Positions 12,511-23,817 of a DNA stretch of 64,000 bases are shown here, piece by piece. Every line of letters begins with the position of its first letter. Within the stretch, counting starts at the first letter, position 1. The position numbers were made by a program, and so were the translations under genes. The stretch covers positions 54,540,538-54,604,537 of the forward strand of contig CM055104.1 in the NCBI GenBank assembly GCA_029204225.1, given 5' to 3'. The notes beneath the pieces were generated by a model, which did not search any database, was not told where the DNA came from, and worked only from the letters and a program-made list of their open reading frames with translations. The stretch comes from Diphasiastrum complanatum. Taxonomy: Eukaryota > Streptophyta > Lycopodiopsida > Lycopodiales > Lycopodiaceae.

Positions 12511-13044
12511 CTGAGAATATTGGATTAGCCCACAGAGCTGAAAACGAAGAAAAAGGATTTGAGCTGCACCACTACAGTGATGCGAGCTAGGCGAGCTGAA
12601 AAGATGACAACAAGTCCATAACTGGAGGATGTACCATAGTGTGCGGAGCTGCAATTAGTTGGATATGCAAAAAGCAAACCTTGGTGACTCAATCCTCTTG
12701 CGAAGCTGAATACGTTGCAGCTTCAAAGGTGGCGAATGAGGTAGTGTGACTACAGATGATGCTGAAAGCAATTAGGATACCACGAGAAGGGCCAAGCATG
12801 ATGATGATGGACTCTTATAGTGCCATCTATATGTCCCAGGATCTTGTCTTCCATTCAAAGACAAAATACACACCTCTGAAATACCATCACATTCGAGATT
12901 TAATTTCGAAAGGAGAGCTCCAGGTCCAGTATATAAGATTAGAAGACATGATTGCTGATCTGCTCATGCTCGACAAGCCACTCTTTGCCAAGCAAAGAAA
13001 GGCAATTGGATTAAACGTGCAAAGCTGCAAGGTTCAAGAGGGAG
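12511..13044 (+). pseudogene. Copia B RNase H and C-terminal pol fragment
   Basis: Translation continues the fragment at 8935-9049. It shows ENIGLAHRAE, then the RNase H signature SSCEAEYVAA near 12690 and HHIRDLISKGELQVQYI near 12885. The closing region, DMIADLLMLDKPL, is typical of copia C-termini. A stop sits in place of Trp in the VV-LQMM segment near 12748, and others upstream. The purine-rich AAGAGGGAG at 13036-13044 directly precedes the 3' LTR. Confidence 0.88.
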
Positions 13045-13702
13045 TGTTAGAAATGGTGAACTCCTGCAACTTTACCACAACATGAACATGAAGCGAAGGT
13101 ACAGAGAACAATTCATGAAAGTCAACGTCCCTTGACTCGAAGGACAAACGATTCGTGAATCATTCGTAAATTGTAAACATACCTCCTAGACCACCACCGC
13201 AAAGGGACACAAAATGAAAAGATACGAAAGAAACGAGAAGAACAAAAGCAAACGAAGGAAACGAAACAAACGAAGGAGAATCTTTTGCACTGCCAACGGG
13301 CTTGGAGTTGTAGACTTCATGCCCAGCTAAAACGAGTGGCAATGACGGAGAGTAACTGATTAGTTGATTAGCGTTAACTAGTCTTATAATTCTCTATTTT
13401 AGCTATCTTGTAAACTCCACATAGTGGAGATATAAGCTATTCTCCTGAATCATAACAGAAGATTTGAATAGAGACAGAGAGAGACGTAGCGAGTAGAACA
13501 GAATAGAAAAATACTAGAAACAAAAGGAGATGTGCATGAAAGTCTGCCAACGAGCAAAACATAGCGAAAGAGCAGAGCGTCAGGCCGCCAACGAGCGAGA
13601 CACTGACGATCTCGCTCCAAAACAAACTGATAATACAGTTGCTCTATTTTTGTTCATCTCCTTGTCTTGTGCCATTTGTCTTGATTGCTAGAATAGAATG
13701 TG
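13045..13702 (+). repeat. 3' LTR of copia B, 3'-truncated
   Basis: It starts TGTTAGAAATGG after the polypurine tract. It matches the B 5' LTR at 27859-28578 in opposite orientation. Homology ends at GAATAGAATGTG near 13702; about 109 bp of LTR 3' end are absent and gypsy G1 sequence follows. About 40 bp near 13105-13150 are extra relative to the other copy. This border is the proposed inversion breakpoint. Confidence 0.8.
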
Positions 13703-15039
13703 TTCTGTGATGTGGAATTGATCGTGGAGGTGATGACTTTCGGGATGATAAATCTTTCTTCACATGTGAAGACTTCCTAGACGATGATGTCTTGTTGGAA
13801 ATCTGACTTGAAGAATCAATCTTGACTTCTCCTTTGCCTTTATCCAATAGAGGTGGCACTTCCTTTGAATCTATCTTTTGAGGGAGATTTTTCCATTTCA
13901 GGACCATATTATAATGTTGCTTAGCTTGTTTCTTCATCATCGAACATGTGATCATGTCTCCCTTCAATATAACTGCTTTGGGCGATTTGATTGTTGGTTC
14001 ATCAAGAACATTACGCACTCCAAATCTGGTTGGATCCATATGATGTAGAATCTGTTCATCCATAAGTTCTACATTGCCATCATAAGTTAAGGCATGGCTC
14101 ACTAGTATGAGATCATCCTCAATTGGATCTGGTATAGGTTCCATTGATATCCAAGCTAAATTATGCACATTTAGTGAAAATGTGATTGGCGTATCCAATG
14201 TTTGATCTAATAAGGAAATCTCGCTCAACTCTGATTGAATATCTTGTTGACACATATATATCTTGCTGTACAATCAATTGTTGCAAGAGCTTCATTCTAA
14301 TTTACAGTATCCGTTTGAGAATCGTAGTGAACTCCCAATTTTTTCCCTGGTCGATCACAAGTGTGATTCATCGTTGATGAATCATCATCTGCTTTTTGAA
14401 CCACTGGTTTGATAGTCTAAGTCATAGGATCAACTTTAACTGCACGTTCACGATTTTCAAAAGTGATTTTTCCGGCACCCCACTTATGAATTACTTGCGC
14501 AATTCGTAACCGTGGACGTCCTAAGAGAACTCGGTAGACATTTGGTGCTTCTGGTAAGTCCATCACGACGAAAGTAATGACGAACTGTACTCCTGCAATC
14601 TTGACAGGTATATCTTCTACCATTCCTCGTGGACGAACTGTCGTTTGATCAGCTAGCTTAATAGCAAAAGTAACAGGCTTAATCTTTGTAAGGCCCCATT
14701 TTGTACATAGCTTTGTAGAAATCAGGTTAACTCCTGAACCGCCATCTATCACGGCTGCTTCTTTAAAAAATTGTCTATGTTGTATTGGCAGAGTGATATT
14801 CTTTTGTTCACTTTTCCAAGTGGCTCCAACATGGAGTACATCATTAGATTCTTCAAATCCAGCACAAAAAAGCGGCTCCTGATGGACTTCTGGTCCTTCT
14901 TGAGCTAACTTTTGCGCTAAGACTTCTTTTGCTTTTGGCACCAACTTTAGCAACTCTCCCAATGAAATATTGATCTTGTTAGACCAAATGTTCATGAGTA
15001 ATTCTGTATGCGATGCTTCCGGTTCAGTCATCTTGAAGG
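13703..15039 (-). pseudogene. Gypsy G1 protease region and downstream linker
   Basis: The - strand frame 15034-14417 encodes a retropepsin-like domain: VIDGGSGVNLIS near 14745, in which Asp-Gly-Gly replaces the usual Asp-Ser/Thr-Gly, a form seen in many plant gypsy proteases. The flap-to-C-terminal part has YRVLLGRPRLRIAQ near 14510. The frame 14273-13703 continues as a low-complexity linker with Ser/Lys/Arg runs and no recognisable RT. Upstream it is continuous with G1 gag at 20901 once copia A is removed. It breaks off at 13703 beside the inverted B LTR. Confidence 0.82.
15036..15039. other. Target-site duplication of copia A, left copy
   Basis: AAGG directly before the LTR start, matched by AAGG at 20901-20904. 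A 5-bp duplication would be usual for copia; only 4 bp match (GAAGG against AAGGG). Confidence 0.6.
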
Positions 15040-15692
15040 TGTGAAAAATTGTCAACTAGTAGTATTTTCCTAACTTGAGATTTTGTAGGCCTATGGCCAA
15101 ATAAAAGTTAGAGATAGGTTCATACATGTATGTAGAGGCCCAAAGTATGTGTACACTACTTTTGAGGTCACATTAATTAGAGGAGGTCGAGTGTGGAGCT
15201 CTTCTATTGGCTCATAATTTGGTGCATTCCTATTTGACCAAATTTCTAGGTATATGGGTGAATCCTATTGGACCCCAATTTTAGCCTATCATAAGACAAG
15301 TGGCCAAGAGGCACTATGGCTGCTATAAATAGCCATCTCCACGAGTATGTACACATCTCATTTTCATTCTATTGAATGAATGTTATGCTCTTTGAAGATC
15401 CATCTTCTTCTCTCTCACTTTTTTGTTCATATCTTGCATTCTAGCCACTAGAATTGTGATTTCTTTGTTGCTATGGCTTCACACGTGTGAAATGCAGGTT
15501 GTAGGCTCTGAAGTACGGACAGGGACAGCAAGTTTCTGTTTGTGGAAGCTTATGATCAGATTTTGATGTTTAGTTGATGTTTAGTATGCTTAACATCACA
15601 ATTTCTATCATTTTTTCAATCTAGATGTGCATAACTTCCATGGCCAAGATCTTTATGAAACTTTAGCATCTTTTGGATCTGAGTTTTTCACA
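15040..15692 (+). repeat. 5' LTR of copia A
   Basis: 653 bp, TG...CA ends. TATA box at 15324-15331; a 14-bp palindrome TTCACACGTGTGAA lies at 15478-15491. Confidence 0.95.
15324..15331 (+). promoter_or_regulatory. TATA box of copia A 5' LTR
   Basis: TATAAATA in the sequence GCTATAAATAGCC, a canonical plant TATA context. The palindrome CACACGTGTG starts 156 bp downstream of the first T. The same box in the 3' LTR is at 20532-20539. Confidence 0.75.
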
Positions 15693-15704
15693 TGGTATCA
15701 GAGC
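15693..15704 (+). other. Primer-binding site (tRNA-Met) of copia A
   Basis: TGGTATCAGAGC directly abuts the 5' LTR end. It is complementary to the 3' end of plant initiator tRNA-Met, the usual copia primer. Confidence 0.92.
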
Positions 15705-16301
15705 ATTAGGCGGCCAAATGTGCAGGTTTTGCCAGATTTAGAAGAGATTTGTGGGCGAATTTGCTTTTGTAGCATTCCAATCAAGTTTCTAGCTAAAAAT
15801 CTTGTTGATTTATGTGTAGAAATTGGATCTTTGTGATCAAAACATCATTTGTATGCATTTCAATTGAAGTAGGGCGAATTCCCTCTGTACTTATCAGAAT
15901 AAGGAGACAAAAATTGTTTTGGAAAGAGGGAGATGCAAGATCCAACAAGATCCTATTAGTTTTCCATTCTAGCATATAGTTTTTTGATTCAATTTCTTGC
16001 TTCTTCATGTCAAAAACTTCAAAATTGATGTAACCCTCTGATTTTCAGTTTGCTGAATGATTCAAGAGTGTATTTCAATCTTAGGAGTGAGGGAAAAGCA
16101 AGTATATTGAGGTTTGGTCTTGGTTTGATCAAGAAATCATAAAACTAGTGGCTAAAATTAAGGAAAAAGTGAGGAAAAGAGAGAAAAAGTAAGGTTTTAG
16201 GTTCCAAATCTTTGTGATTTCTTCTTGTGTTTCATTTGTTGATTCAAGAGAGTGCTTAGTGCATTGGAACAGGTCAAAGATCAGAGATCAATCATTGCAA
16301 C
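15705..16301 (+). other. Leader of copia A
   Basis: 597 bp of untranslated leader between primer site and start codon. Short open frames are present, for example 15793-16008 on the - strand, but none has a recognisable domain. Confidence 0.7.
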
Positions 16302-19300
16302 ATGGCTACAAATGGAGGCTACATGTTGGAAAGCAATGATAGGCTTACCTCCCTCAACTATTCTACTTGGAAAGTAAGGATGGAGTCTTTGCTTGAGATG
16401 AATGAGTTGATGGATATTGTTGTAGGTGTGGAGGAGAGACCTTTGGCACCTCAAGAACAATTGAGGTATGACAAGAGGGCAAAGAAAGCCCTTCACATGA
16501 TCAAGATGAATGTGACAAATGAGCTTATCAAAGAGGTTGGTAAGTGCACATCATCTAGTGAAGCTTGGGAAGCCTTGAAGAAGGTTTATGAATCCAAGTC
16601 TACTTCTAGAGTGTTGACTTTAAGAAGGCAAATCTTTTCTTGTATGCAAAAGAAGAGTGAGAATGGACATGCTTTTGTTTTGAGAGTTAAAGCATTGAAT
16701 GATGAGTTAGCATGCATTAATGATGGCATAAATAATGAGGAGCTTGTTCAAGTGATTCTCAATGGCTTGTTGGATGATCATGCTAATCTTGTTCAAAGTT
16801 ATGCTATCCAAAAATGTTTACCAAGTGTTGGAGACTTGCAAGAGGTCTTGTTGGCTGAAGAATTCAGGTTGCAAGCAAGAGTGGGAGCATCTTCTACATC
16901 TCAAGGAGGAGAAGAGGAGGCAATGTTCTCTAAAGGCAAGTTCAAGGGCAAAGGTAAAAGCAATTGGTCTAAAGGGCAAGACCAAGGTGAGCACTCTACT
17001 TTTGGCAAAAAGAAGGATAGATCTAAGCTAAAATGTTTCTATTGTGGAGTCAAAGGGCATTTTGCTAGTGATTGTTTTAAGAAAAAGAGGGATCAAGGGG
17101 AAAAGCAAACCAATCTAACTATTGATGAGGGTGGGGATGAGCTTCTTTCAAATGATGCTTTTGTTATGTCATCTTGCTTGTTGGCTAATCATGGAGACAT
17201 TGATCCTTGGTGGATTGATAGTGGAGCCACTTCTCATATGACATATCATAAAGAGTATTTTTCATCTTTAATGGCATTTGATGGTGATAGGAAGGTAATC
17301 TATACCGCAAATGATGGTGAGTGTGCAATCAAGGGGATTGGCACAATTCCTATTTCACTTTCTACAAATAGGAATATAGAATTGAAAGATGTTTTGCTCA
17401 TTCCATCCATTACCAAGAACTTACTTAGTGTAAGCCAAATGCTTGACAAAGGATTCAAAGTTGAGTTTGATGGTGATGCTTGCTTGATCAAAAAGGGGTG
17501 TAGTATCATTGCAAAAGGGAAAAGGCAAGGGAAATTGTTCAAGCTTGATGCATGTGTTGTTGCTAACCAAGTTGGATGCATGGCAAATGAACAAATGTCA
17601 ATTCAAGAGGTATGGCATAAAAGGATGGGACATCTCAACTACAAGGCCTTGGAGGTAATAGCCAAAAAGGAGGTAGTAAGGGGACTTCCCAAGTCTCTTA
17701 CTTGCTTGAATCATGTTTGTGAAGAATGTGCTTTGTCTAAATCACATAGATTGCCATATACTAGATCTATATCTAGATCTAAGATGCCTTTTTCTCTCTT
17801 GCATTCGGATATTCATGGTGTTACTACAATTAGCAATGGAGGTGCTAAGATGTATGTAACTTTCATTGATGATTTTAGTAGATTTTGTTGGGTTTATCTA
17901 CTAAAGAGCAAGGATGAGGTGTTTGATGTGTTTGTCAAGTTCAAAGTTGATATTGAGACTCAATTTACAACCAAAATCAAATGCTTGAGGAGCGACAATG
18001 GTGGTGAATACATTTCTAACAAATTCAAAGCCTTTTGCGATGAGCATGGGATCAAGAGGGAGTACACATGTCCAAGAACACCACAACAAAATGGAGTGGC
18101 CGAGAGGAAGAATAGAACCTTGTGTGAGAGTGCAAAGGCAATGAGATTGAATGCTAATCTTCCTAAACCTTTTTGGAGTGATGCTTTGTTGTGTGCAAAT
18201 TTCCTATGCAATAGATGGCCAAGTGTTGTATTGGAAGGAAAAACCCCTTTTGAAGCTTTGTTTGGTACGAAGCCTAATGTCAAGTTTCTAAGAACTTTTG
18301 GATGCATTTGCTACTTCAACATTACTCTTGATGATAGAACTAAGGAGGATCCATCTTCAAGAAAGGGCATTTTTGTTGGTTATAGTGAAGTAAGCAAAGC
18401 ATATAGGATTTATGTTCCTTCAATCAAGAAAGTGTTCACAAGTAGGGATGTCATTTTTGATGAAAGTAACATTCCAAAAGTTGTTTCAAGTGATGATGGT
18501 GTTGTTGCAACTAATGTGCTTGATGACAATGGAGTTGATGACACATTGGATGTGGATGTTGAAGAAGCCTCTTCAAGTCAAATTCCAAGGAGAACTCCAA
18601 GGCATAAAGTGAAACCCTCAAGGCTCACTTATGATGGCAAAGGTAAGCAAGTGGTGGATGGATCCAACTATGCTTTCCTAACTTCTTTTGATGTACCTTC
18701 ATGTGTAGATGAAGCAAGGCAAAAAGAGGAATGGATCCAAGCAATGGATCTTGAGTTTGAAGCACTTATGAAGAACAACACATGGAGATTGGTGGAGCTT
18801 CCAAAGGGCAAAAGTGCAATTGGATGCAAATGGATCTTCAAGGTAAAGACAAATCAAGATGGATCTATCAACAAGTTGAAGGCAAGGTTGGTGGCTAAAG
18901 GTTATGCTCAAGAGCATGGCATTGACTATGAGGAAACCTTTGCACCCGTGGCAAAGATGGTGAGCATAAGAGTAATCATTTCCCTTGCAACTCTTTATGG
19001 ATGGGATCTTTGGCAATTAGACATTTCTAATGCTTTCTTGAATGGTGATCTTGAAGAGGAAGTCTACATGGAGCAACCCGAGAGCTATGTTTCTCATAGC
19101 AAGCCTAATCATGTGTGTTTTCTACAAAAAAGTTTGTATGGTCTTAAGCAAGCACCAAGGAGTTGGTATGCTAGGCTTAACTCTTTTCTACTTTCTCAAA
19201 ACTTCACTATGAGTGAGTATGATCATTCACTTTACTTTAGAATTAGTGCTAATGATGTTACAATCCTTCTAATTTATGGGGATGACATTATTTTAAGTGG

Positions 19301-20252
19301 AGGGAACAAGGAAGATATAGAAGATATCAAGAAAGCACTAAAAAAGGAATTTGAAGTGCATGATCTTGGTCTTTTGAGCTATATCTTAGGAATAGAAGTA
19401 ATTAGAACTTCTCAAATCACTTTTATTTCACAAGAGAAGTATGCTATTTCTATTCTCAATAGATTTCATATGGTAGATGCAAATCCTATTGATACACCTA
19501 TGGAATCACATGTAAAGCTAACTATAAGAGGTAATGAAAGATCCTTCGAGGACATTACTCTCTATAGGAAGCTAATAGGTTCTCTTATATATCTAACCAT
19601 CACAAGACCTGATTTATCTTATTGTGTTGGTAGATTAAGCCAATTCATGCAAGATCCTAGCATAGAACATTGGAAACTAGGAAAGAGGATCTTGAGATAC
19701 ATCTCGGGAACAAAAGATTTTGGCATTGTTTATAGAGGATCATCACCTAACTTATTTGGTTTTTCAGATTCAGATTTTGCAGGAGACCTTATGGATAGAA
19801 AATCCATAAATGCACATGCTATTTTCATAGGTGATGGAGCTATCTCATGGATGTCGAAGAAACAAGCAACTATATCACTTTCTTCTAGTGAGGCCGAGTA
19901 CAAAGCTTTGACATCATGCACAAAGGAGATGGTGTGGATCAAGAGGATGATTATGGAGCTTCATTTGCTGGATTTTTCAGAGAGTCCAATCATCTTTTGT
20001 GACAACCTTTCAGCCCAAAGTCTAGCAAGCAATCCGGTTTTCCATGCAAGGAGCAAACATATCGAGGTGGCTTACGATTTTGTGAGAGAACAAGTGTTGG
20101 CAAAAGAGATCAAGCTTGAACATGTCCCATCAAAGGAATGTGTGGCTGATATCTTTACCAAAGCATTGGGAAAGGACTTATTTTTCAAGCATAGAACAAG
20201 TCTTGGTGTACTTTCTAAATCTATGCTAAAACTAGTTGAAGAGGGAGTGTGA
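16302..20252 (+). CDS. Copia A gag-pol polyprotein, intact
   Basis: 1316 residues, within the usual range for a single-ORF copia polyprotein. Order: gag with zinc knuckle CFYCGVKGHFASDC at residues 245-258; protease WWIDSGATSHMT with catalytic D306; integrase HHCC starting at H439 with CEECALSKSH; integrase DDE D503, D565, E601, exact 35-residue spacing between the last two; RT with NAFLNGDLEEEVYM, YGLKQAPRSWY and YGDD at 992-995; RNase H with FSDSDFAGD and SLSSSEAEYKAL near residue 1195. The start is the first Met of the gag (MATNGGYMLESNDRL), as in related elements. The stop codon TGA overlaps the first bases of the 3' LTR. The RT box reads YGDD rather than the usual copia YVDD; both aspartates are kept. 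The protein would package RNA, cleave itself, copy RNA to DNA and integrate it. Confidence 0.96.
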   Translation: MATNGGYMLESNDRLTSLNYSTWKVRMESLLEMNELMDIVVGVEERPLAPQEQLRYDKRAKKALHMIKMNVTNELIKEVGKCTSSSEAWEALKKVYESKSTSRVLTLRRQIFSCMQKKSENGHAFVLRVKALNDELACINDGINNEELVQVILNGLLDDHANLVQSYAIQKCLPSVGDLQEVLLAEEFRLQARVGASSTSQGGEEEAMFSKGKFKGKGKSNWSKGQDQGEHSTFGKKKDRSKLKCFYCGVKGHFASDCFKKKRDQGEKQTNLTIDEGGDELLSNDAFVMSSCLLANHGDIDPWWIDSGATSHMTYHKEYFSSLMAFDGDRKVIYTANDGECAIKGIGTIPISLSTNRNIELKDVLLIPSITKNLLSVSQMLDKGFKVEFDGDACLIKKGCSIIAKGKRQGKLFKLDACVVANQVGCMANEQMSIQEVWHKRMGHLNYKALEVIAKKEVVRGLPKSLTCLNHVCEECALSKSHRLPYTRSISRSKMPFSLLHSDIHGVTTISNGGAKMYVTFIDDFSRFCWVYLLKSKDEVFDVFVKFKVDIETQFTTKIKCLRSDNGGEYISNKFKAFCDEHGIKREYTCPRTPQQNGVAERKNRTLCESAKAMRLNANLPKPFWSDALLCANFLCNRWPSVVLEGKTPFEALFGTKPNVKFLRTFGCICYFNITLDDRTKEDPSSRKGIFVGYSEVSKAYRIYVPSIKKVFTSRDVIFDESNIPKVVSSDDGVVATNVLDDNGVDDTLDVDVEEASSSQIPRRTPRHKVKPSRLTYDGKGKQVVDGSNYAFLTSFDVPSCVDEARQKEEWIQAMDLEFEALMKNNTWRLVELPKGKSAIGCKWIFKVKTNQDGSINKLKARLVAKGYAQEHGIDYEETFAPVAKMVSIRVIISLATLYGWDLWQLDISNAFLNGDLEEEVYMEQPESYVSHSKPNHVCFLQKSLYGLKQAPRSWYARLNSFLLSQNFTMSEYDHSLYFRISANDVTILLIYGDDIILSGGNKEDIEDIKKALKKEFEVHDLGLLSYILGIEVIRTSQITFISQEKYAISILNRFHMVDANPIDTPMESHVKLTIRGNERSFEDITLYRKLIGSLIYLTITRPDLSYCVGRLSQFMQDPSIEHWKLGKRILRYISGTKDFGIVYRGSSPNLFGFSDSDFAGDLMDRKSINAHAIFIGDGAISWMSKKQATISLSSSEAEYKALTSCTKEMVWIKRMIMELHLLDFSESPIIFCDNLSAQSLASNPVFHARSKHIEVAYDFVREQVLAKEIKLEHVPSKECVADIFTKALGKDLFFKHRTSLGVLSKSMLKLVEEGV
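20238..20247 (+). other. Polypurine tract of copia A
   Basis: GAAGAGGGAG directly before the 3' LTR, overlapping the last codons of gag-pol. Copia M and H have an equivalent AAGAGGGAG at the same place. Confidence 0.85.
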
Positions 20253-20900
20253 AAAATTGTCAACTAGTAGTATTTTCCTAACTTGAGATTTTGTAGGCCT
20301 ATGGCCAAATAAAAGTTAGAGATAGGTTCATACATGTATGTAGAGGCCCAAAGTATGTGTACACTACTTTTGAGGTCACATTAATTAGAGGAGGTCGAGT
20401 GTGGAGCTCTTCTATTGGCTCATAATTTGGTGCATTCCTATTTGACCAAATTTCTAGGTATATGGGTGAATCCTATTGGACCCCAATTTTAGCCTATCAT
20501 AAGACAAGTGGCCAAGAGGCACTATGGCTGCTATAAATAGCCATCTCCACGAGTATGTACACATCTCATTTTCATTCTATTGAATGAATGTTATGCTCTT
20601 TGAAGATCCATCTTCTTCTCTCTCACTTTTTTGTTCATATCTTGCATTCTAGCCACTAGAATTGTGATTTCTTTGTTGCTATGGCTTCACACGTGTGAAA
20701 TGCAGGTTGTAGGCTCTGAAGTACGGACAGGGACAGCAAGTTTCTGTTTGTGGAAGCTTATGATCAGATTTTGATGTTTAGTTGATGTTTAGTATGCTTA
20801 ACATCACAATTTCTATCATTTTTTCAATCTAGATGTGCATAACTTCCATGGCCAAGATCTTTATGAAACTTTAGCATCTTTTGGATCTGAGTTTTTCACA
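20248..20900 (+). repeat. 3' LTR of copia A
   Basis: 653 bp, same sequence by eye as 15040-15692. TATA box at 20532-20539, palindrome at 20686-20699. It is followed by AAGG and gypsy G1 gag sequence. Confidence 0.95.
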
Positions 20901-22623
20901 AAGGGTTCTTTGTGATGATGTAATTGATCATTCATATCCGTACATAAATTTCTTGGAGGCTGCAATGGTGAAGACTGAACTTCAGTTATTACTTTAGCAG
21001 CTTCAAGTTCCTCTTCTTCTTGCAGATGTTTAATCCACTGTCTCATATCCTAATATCTTCATTTTTCTGCATTAAGATTTGGATAGACTCCCGATGCTGT
21101 TGGTGTATCGTTCAATGGTATAGAATCAGTAGGTATTGGATCCACTACTGGTTCTTTTTTCTTTTGTGCTCTAGTGACCACCATCAAGGGTGCACTTGGT
21201 TTATTATGAGCTACTGATCCTTGCTTAATTGTTATCAAATTTACAGGTGCTGTAGCTGGTGGTGGCTTTGGTCTTGTTGGACAATCTTTAAAGCAATGCC
21301 CATATCCACAATCACGACAGAATGGTACAAATTTTCCTTTATTTGGACATTCTGCAACTCTGTGATTTTCTCCACATGCAAAGCATCCAAGTGGTGCTCT
21401 GGCCCAATTTCTCGAGGCTTGTTGTTGAGCGGTAGCATAAATGGCATATTGTTCTGAAGATCCACCTTCTTGATCATTACCATAGCTCCATTGCTCAGCA
21501 CTTCCGTAAGGTTCCGGTTCCATCAAATTGGCAGGAGGAGCAGAGTGTTTTGGTGGGATAGGCAAAGCTAGACGTTCCGGATATCCAAGAGTAGATTGTC
21601 GCAGTCTTGCTGCTGGATTTCTTCCATACTGTGGTTCTCGATATCCCATCTGGGCATAACATTGCTGAATTATCCGAGGGTTGAAGTTGAAAAAAGCAGT
21701 CTCATGGTTAGGTGAATTACACAGATGGCAAACACTAATTTCCATTCGTTTTTTCAATTGAGGACACTCGTTCACTGTGTGATTTCCAGTACAAATAGAA
21801 CACCAGACATTTTTCCTGATAGAAAAAGTCTTTGCAAACTTCTCAGGTTCCTTGTTCGCTTCTCCATGGAAATTTTCCAATGCTTTGATCTTCTCATCAA
21901 ATTGCAACTGCAACTTTTCCATCTGTTTCTACTGGGTCTTCCCAAGTTTCTCGAAGTCATTGAGCATCATTTCTGCAGTAGCATTGGCATTCGTTGATGC
22001 AATAGTGGTGGATCTCGTAGTAGTCTGCCCCGCTGTATAAGGCAACATACTGACATTCGGCTCATCATCTGAATCTTCATTCTCCTCCCAAATTACATCG
22101 TCCATAGCATTTTGCAAAAGTGTGTACTCATTATGGCGTTTCAGCTCACGTCTGATCCGTTTAGGTAGACCTAACAAAAATCACATAATCATGGCATTTT
22201 CATTAATCAGCTCAGGTTCACATTCAGATCTAAGACATTTCTCCCTTTCGATGTAATCTCGAACCATTTCCCATTTTCCATTTTAATTTTACTTAAAAGT
22301 AGGAAAGGGTCTTCCATAAACTTCCGCGGTTTGAACCATGTGATAAGGGCTCGTTTAACAAGCTCCCAATCTGTACGCTCAATTTCATCTTGGTTATAAT
22401 ACCAATCTTGTGCTGCGCCTATTAAGGCCATAGGAAACAGCTTAAGTTTATCTTGAGGATAAATCTCACCATAGACCTCGCAGAATTTAGCATAGATCTG
22501 AAGAAATCTACCTACATCTGTTAATCCATTATATTTGAGTAGATCCAATCGGGGTGCTCTTCTAACAATAATTGGATTGACCTCCTGTGGAGCACCTCCA
22601 GGAGCAGCTCCAGGGACAGCCAT
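20901..22623 (-). pseudogene. Gypsy G1 gag, broken
   Basis: The - strand frame from 22623 begins MAVPGAAPGGAP and carries a retrotransposon gag core (LFPMALIGAAQDWYYN, WFKPRKF). A second frame, 22177-21929, continues with an acidic linker. The third, 21922-21059, has several Cys/His clusters: CSICTGNHTVNEC, CHLCNSPNHETAF, CFACGENHRVAEC and CRDCGYGHCFKDC, four zinc-knuckle-like units where one or two are usual. The final piece, 21046-20901, runs into copia A; the gypsy reading resumes at 15039. One stop and at least two frameshifts separate the pieces. Confidence 0.85.
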
Positions 22624-23817
22624 CTTTACAAATTTAGATCAAATCGATAATGAGATTGGATATAGATTTTTCCAGAAAACTATCTCAGATTAGATCTGCT
22701 AGCTCTATTCCACTTTTCAAGAATCTAATTCTATATGATGAAAAACTTTCTAAAATTCGATCAATCGATACTTCTCAAAAATGATAAATCTCTCAGAATC
22801 CAATTTAGAATATATCAGATTTGATCCAAATTTTGACAAAGACTTGATCTGGAAAATCAGAAACTAAAAATAGAACTGGCAAAGGTTCTCTAGGCAAAGG
22901 TTCAACAGTGCTATTTTGGAGAAAAAACTCTCTGAACACTTTTCTGGCAATTTTTTGAGAAATAACCTTTGCCGACTTCTCAGATGGAAGATCTGACACA
23001 AATAGAATTATGGAAAACCGGATGAATGTTTCTGGCACAAGAAAATACAGTTTCTGTAATCTAGGAGGGTAAAAATCAAGATTTTTTGTGATCTGTTCAA
23101 GAAGAATCTTCGCCAAAGTCAAAAATAGTATTTTTCTATAAATAGAATGTTTTGAAAACTTGTCAAAGGTTCTGGCAAAGGATCAAGAGTAATACTGGTA
23201 ATTTTGCAAAAAAGTGACTTTTTTGACAAAAATATGACAATATGACAATTGATCCTTTGAAACCCTTTTTATTGCTGGTATTATTCTTCGCCGACCTGGA
23301 AGTAGATAGATCTGAATCACATCTAAGCACAGTGAATCGGGCGAAGGTTCTTTTTTTGTATTTTTTAGGGTTTTGATAATTTTTTATGTTCTTTGGTGGT
23401 TTTTCTGATGTTTCTGGAAATCTGCTAGCAAGTAATCTTCGCCCTTCAAACTGAAGGTTTTGTAAACAAAACCAAAGGTGTCTACAACTCGCCGAAGGTT
23501 TCTAGAAAGAGGGTAAAAAGTTCTGAGCTCTGATGACGCTTTTTGTCTCTTTTTGAACAAATTTGGCAGATTTGACCAATTTTTGTTATTTTCTCTGATA
23601 TCTCAGATCCAAATGGATCTTAAGATTGGTGATCTGAATAGCTTTCTCTGTTTAATAATCAGATTAGATTTCAAACAAGCAAATCCACTCAAATCATGCA
23701 AAATCAATCCCAAACTAACCCTAACATGAAGATTTAACACTATTCATGCCACGACAAGATGCCTAATGCAAACTAACCACCAACCGAACATGCTGCAAAC
23801 TGAAAAATTGGCGTAGC
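22624..23817 (-). other. Leader of gypsy G1
   Basis: About 1.2 kb between primer site and gag start in - orientation. No domain was recognised. Sequence resembling GCGAAGGTT / GGCAAAGGTTC recurs several times (about 22875-23490), giving a loosely repetitive look. Confidence 0.6.

Larger units (their letters stand above)
15040..20900 (+). mobile_element. Copia A: complete, apparently young LTR retrotransposon
   Basis: 5861-bp element with two 653-bp LTRs in which I found no difference by eye. All internal landmarks keep a constant offset of 5208 bp between LTRs. The ends form a 9-bp inverted repeat, TGTGAAAAA and TTTTTCACA. A tRNA-Met primer site directly follows the 5' LTR, one uninterrupted 1316-codon gag-pol fills the interior, and a polypurine tract precedes the 3' LTR. 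It is inserted in the gag-protease coding region of gypsy G1. Intact ends, intact ORF and matching LTRs point to recent insertion and possible autonomy. Confidence 0.95.
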
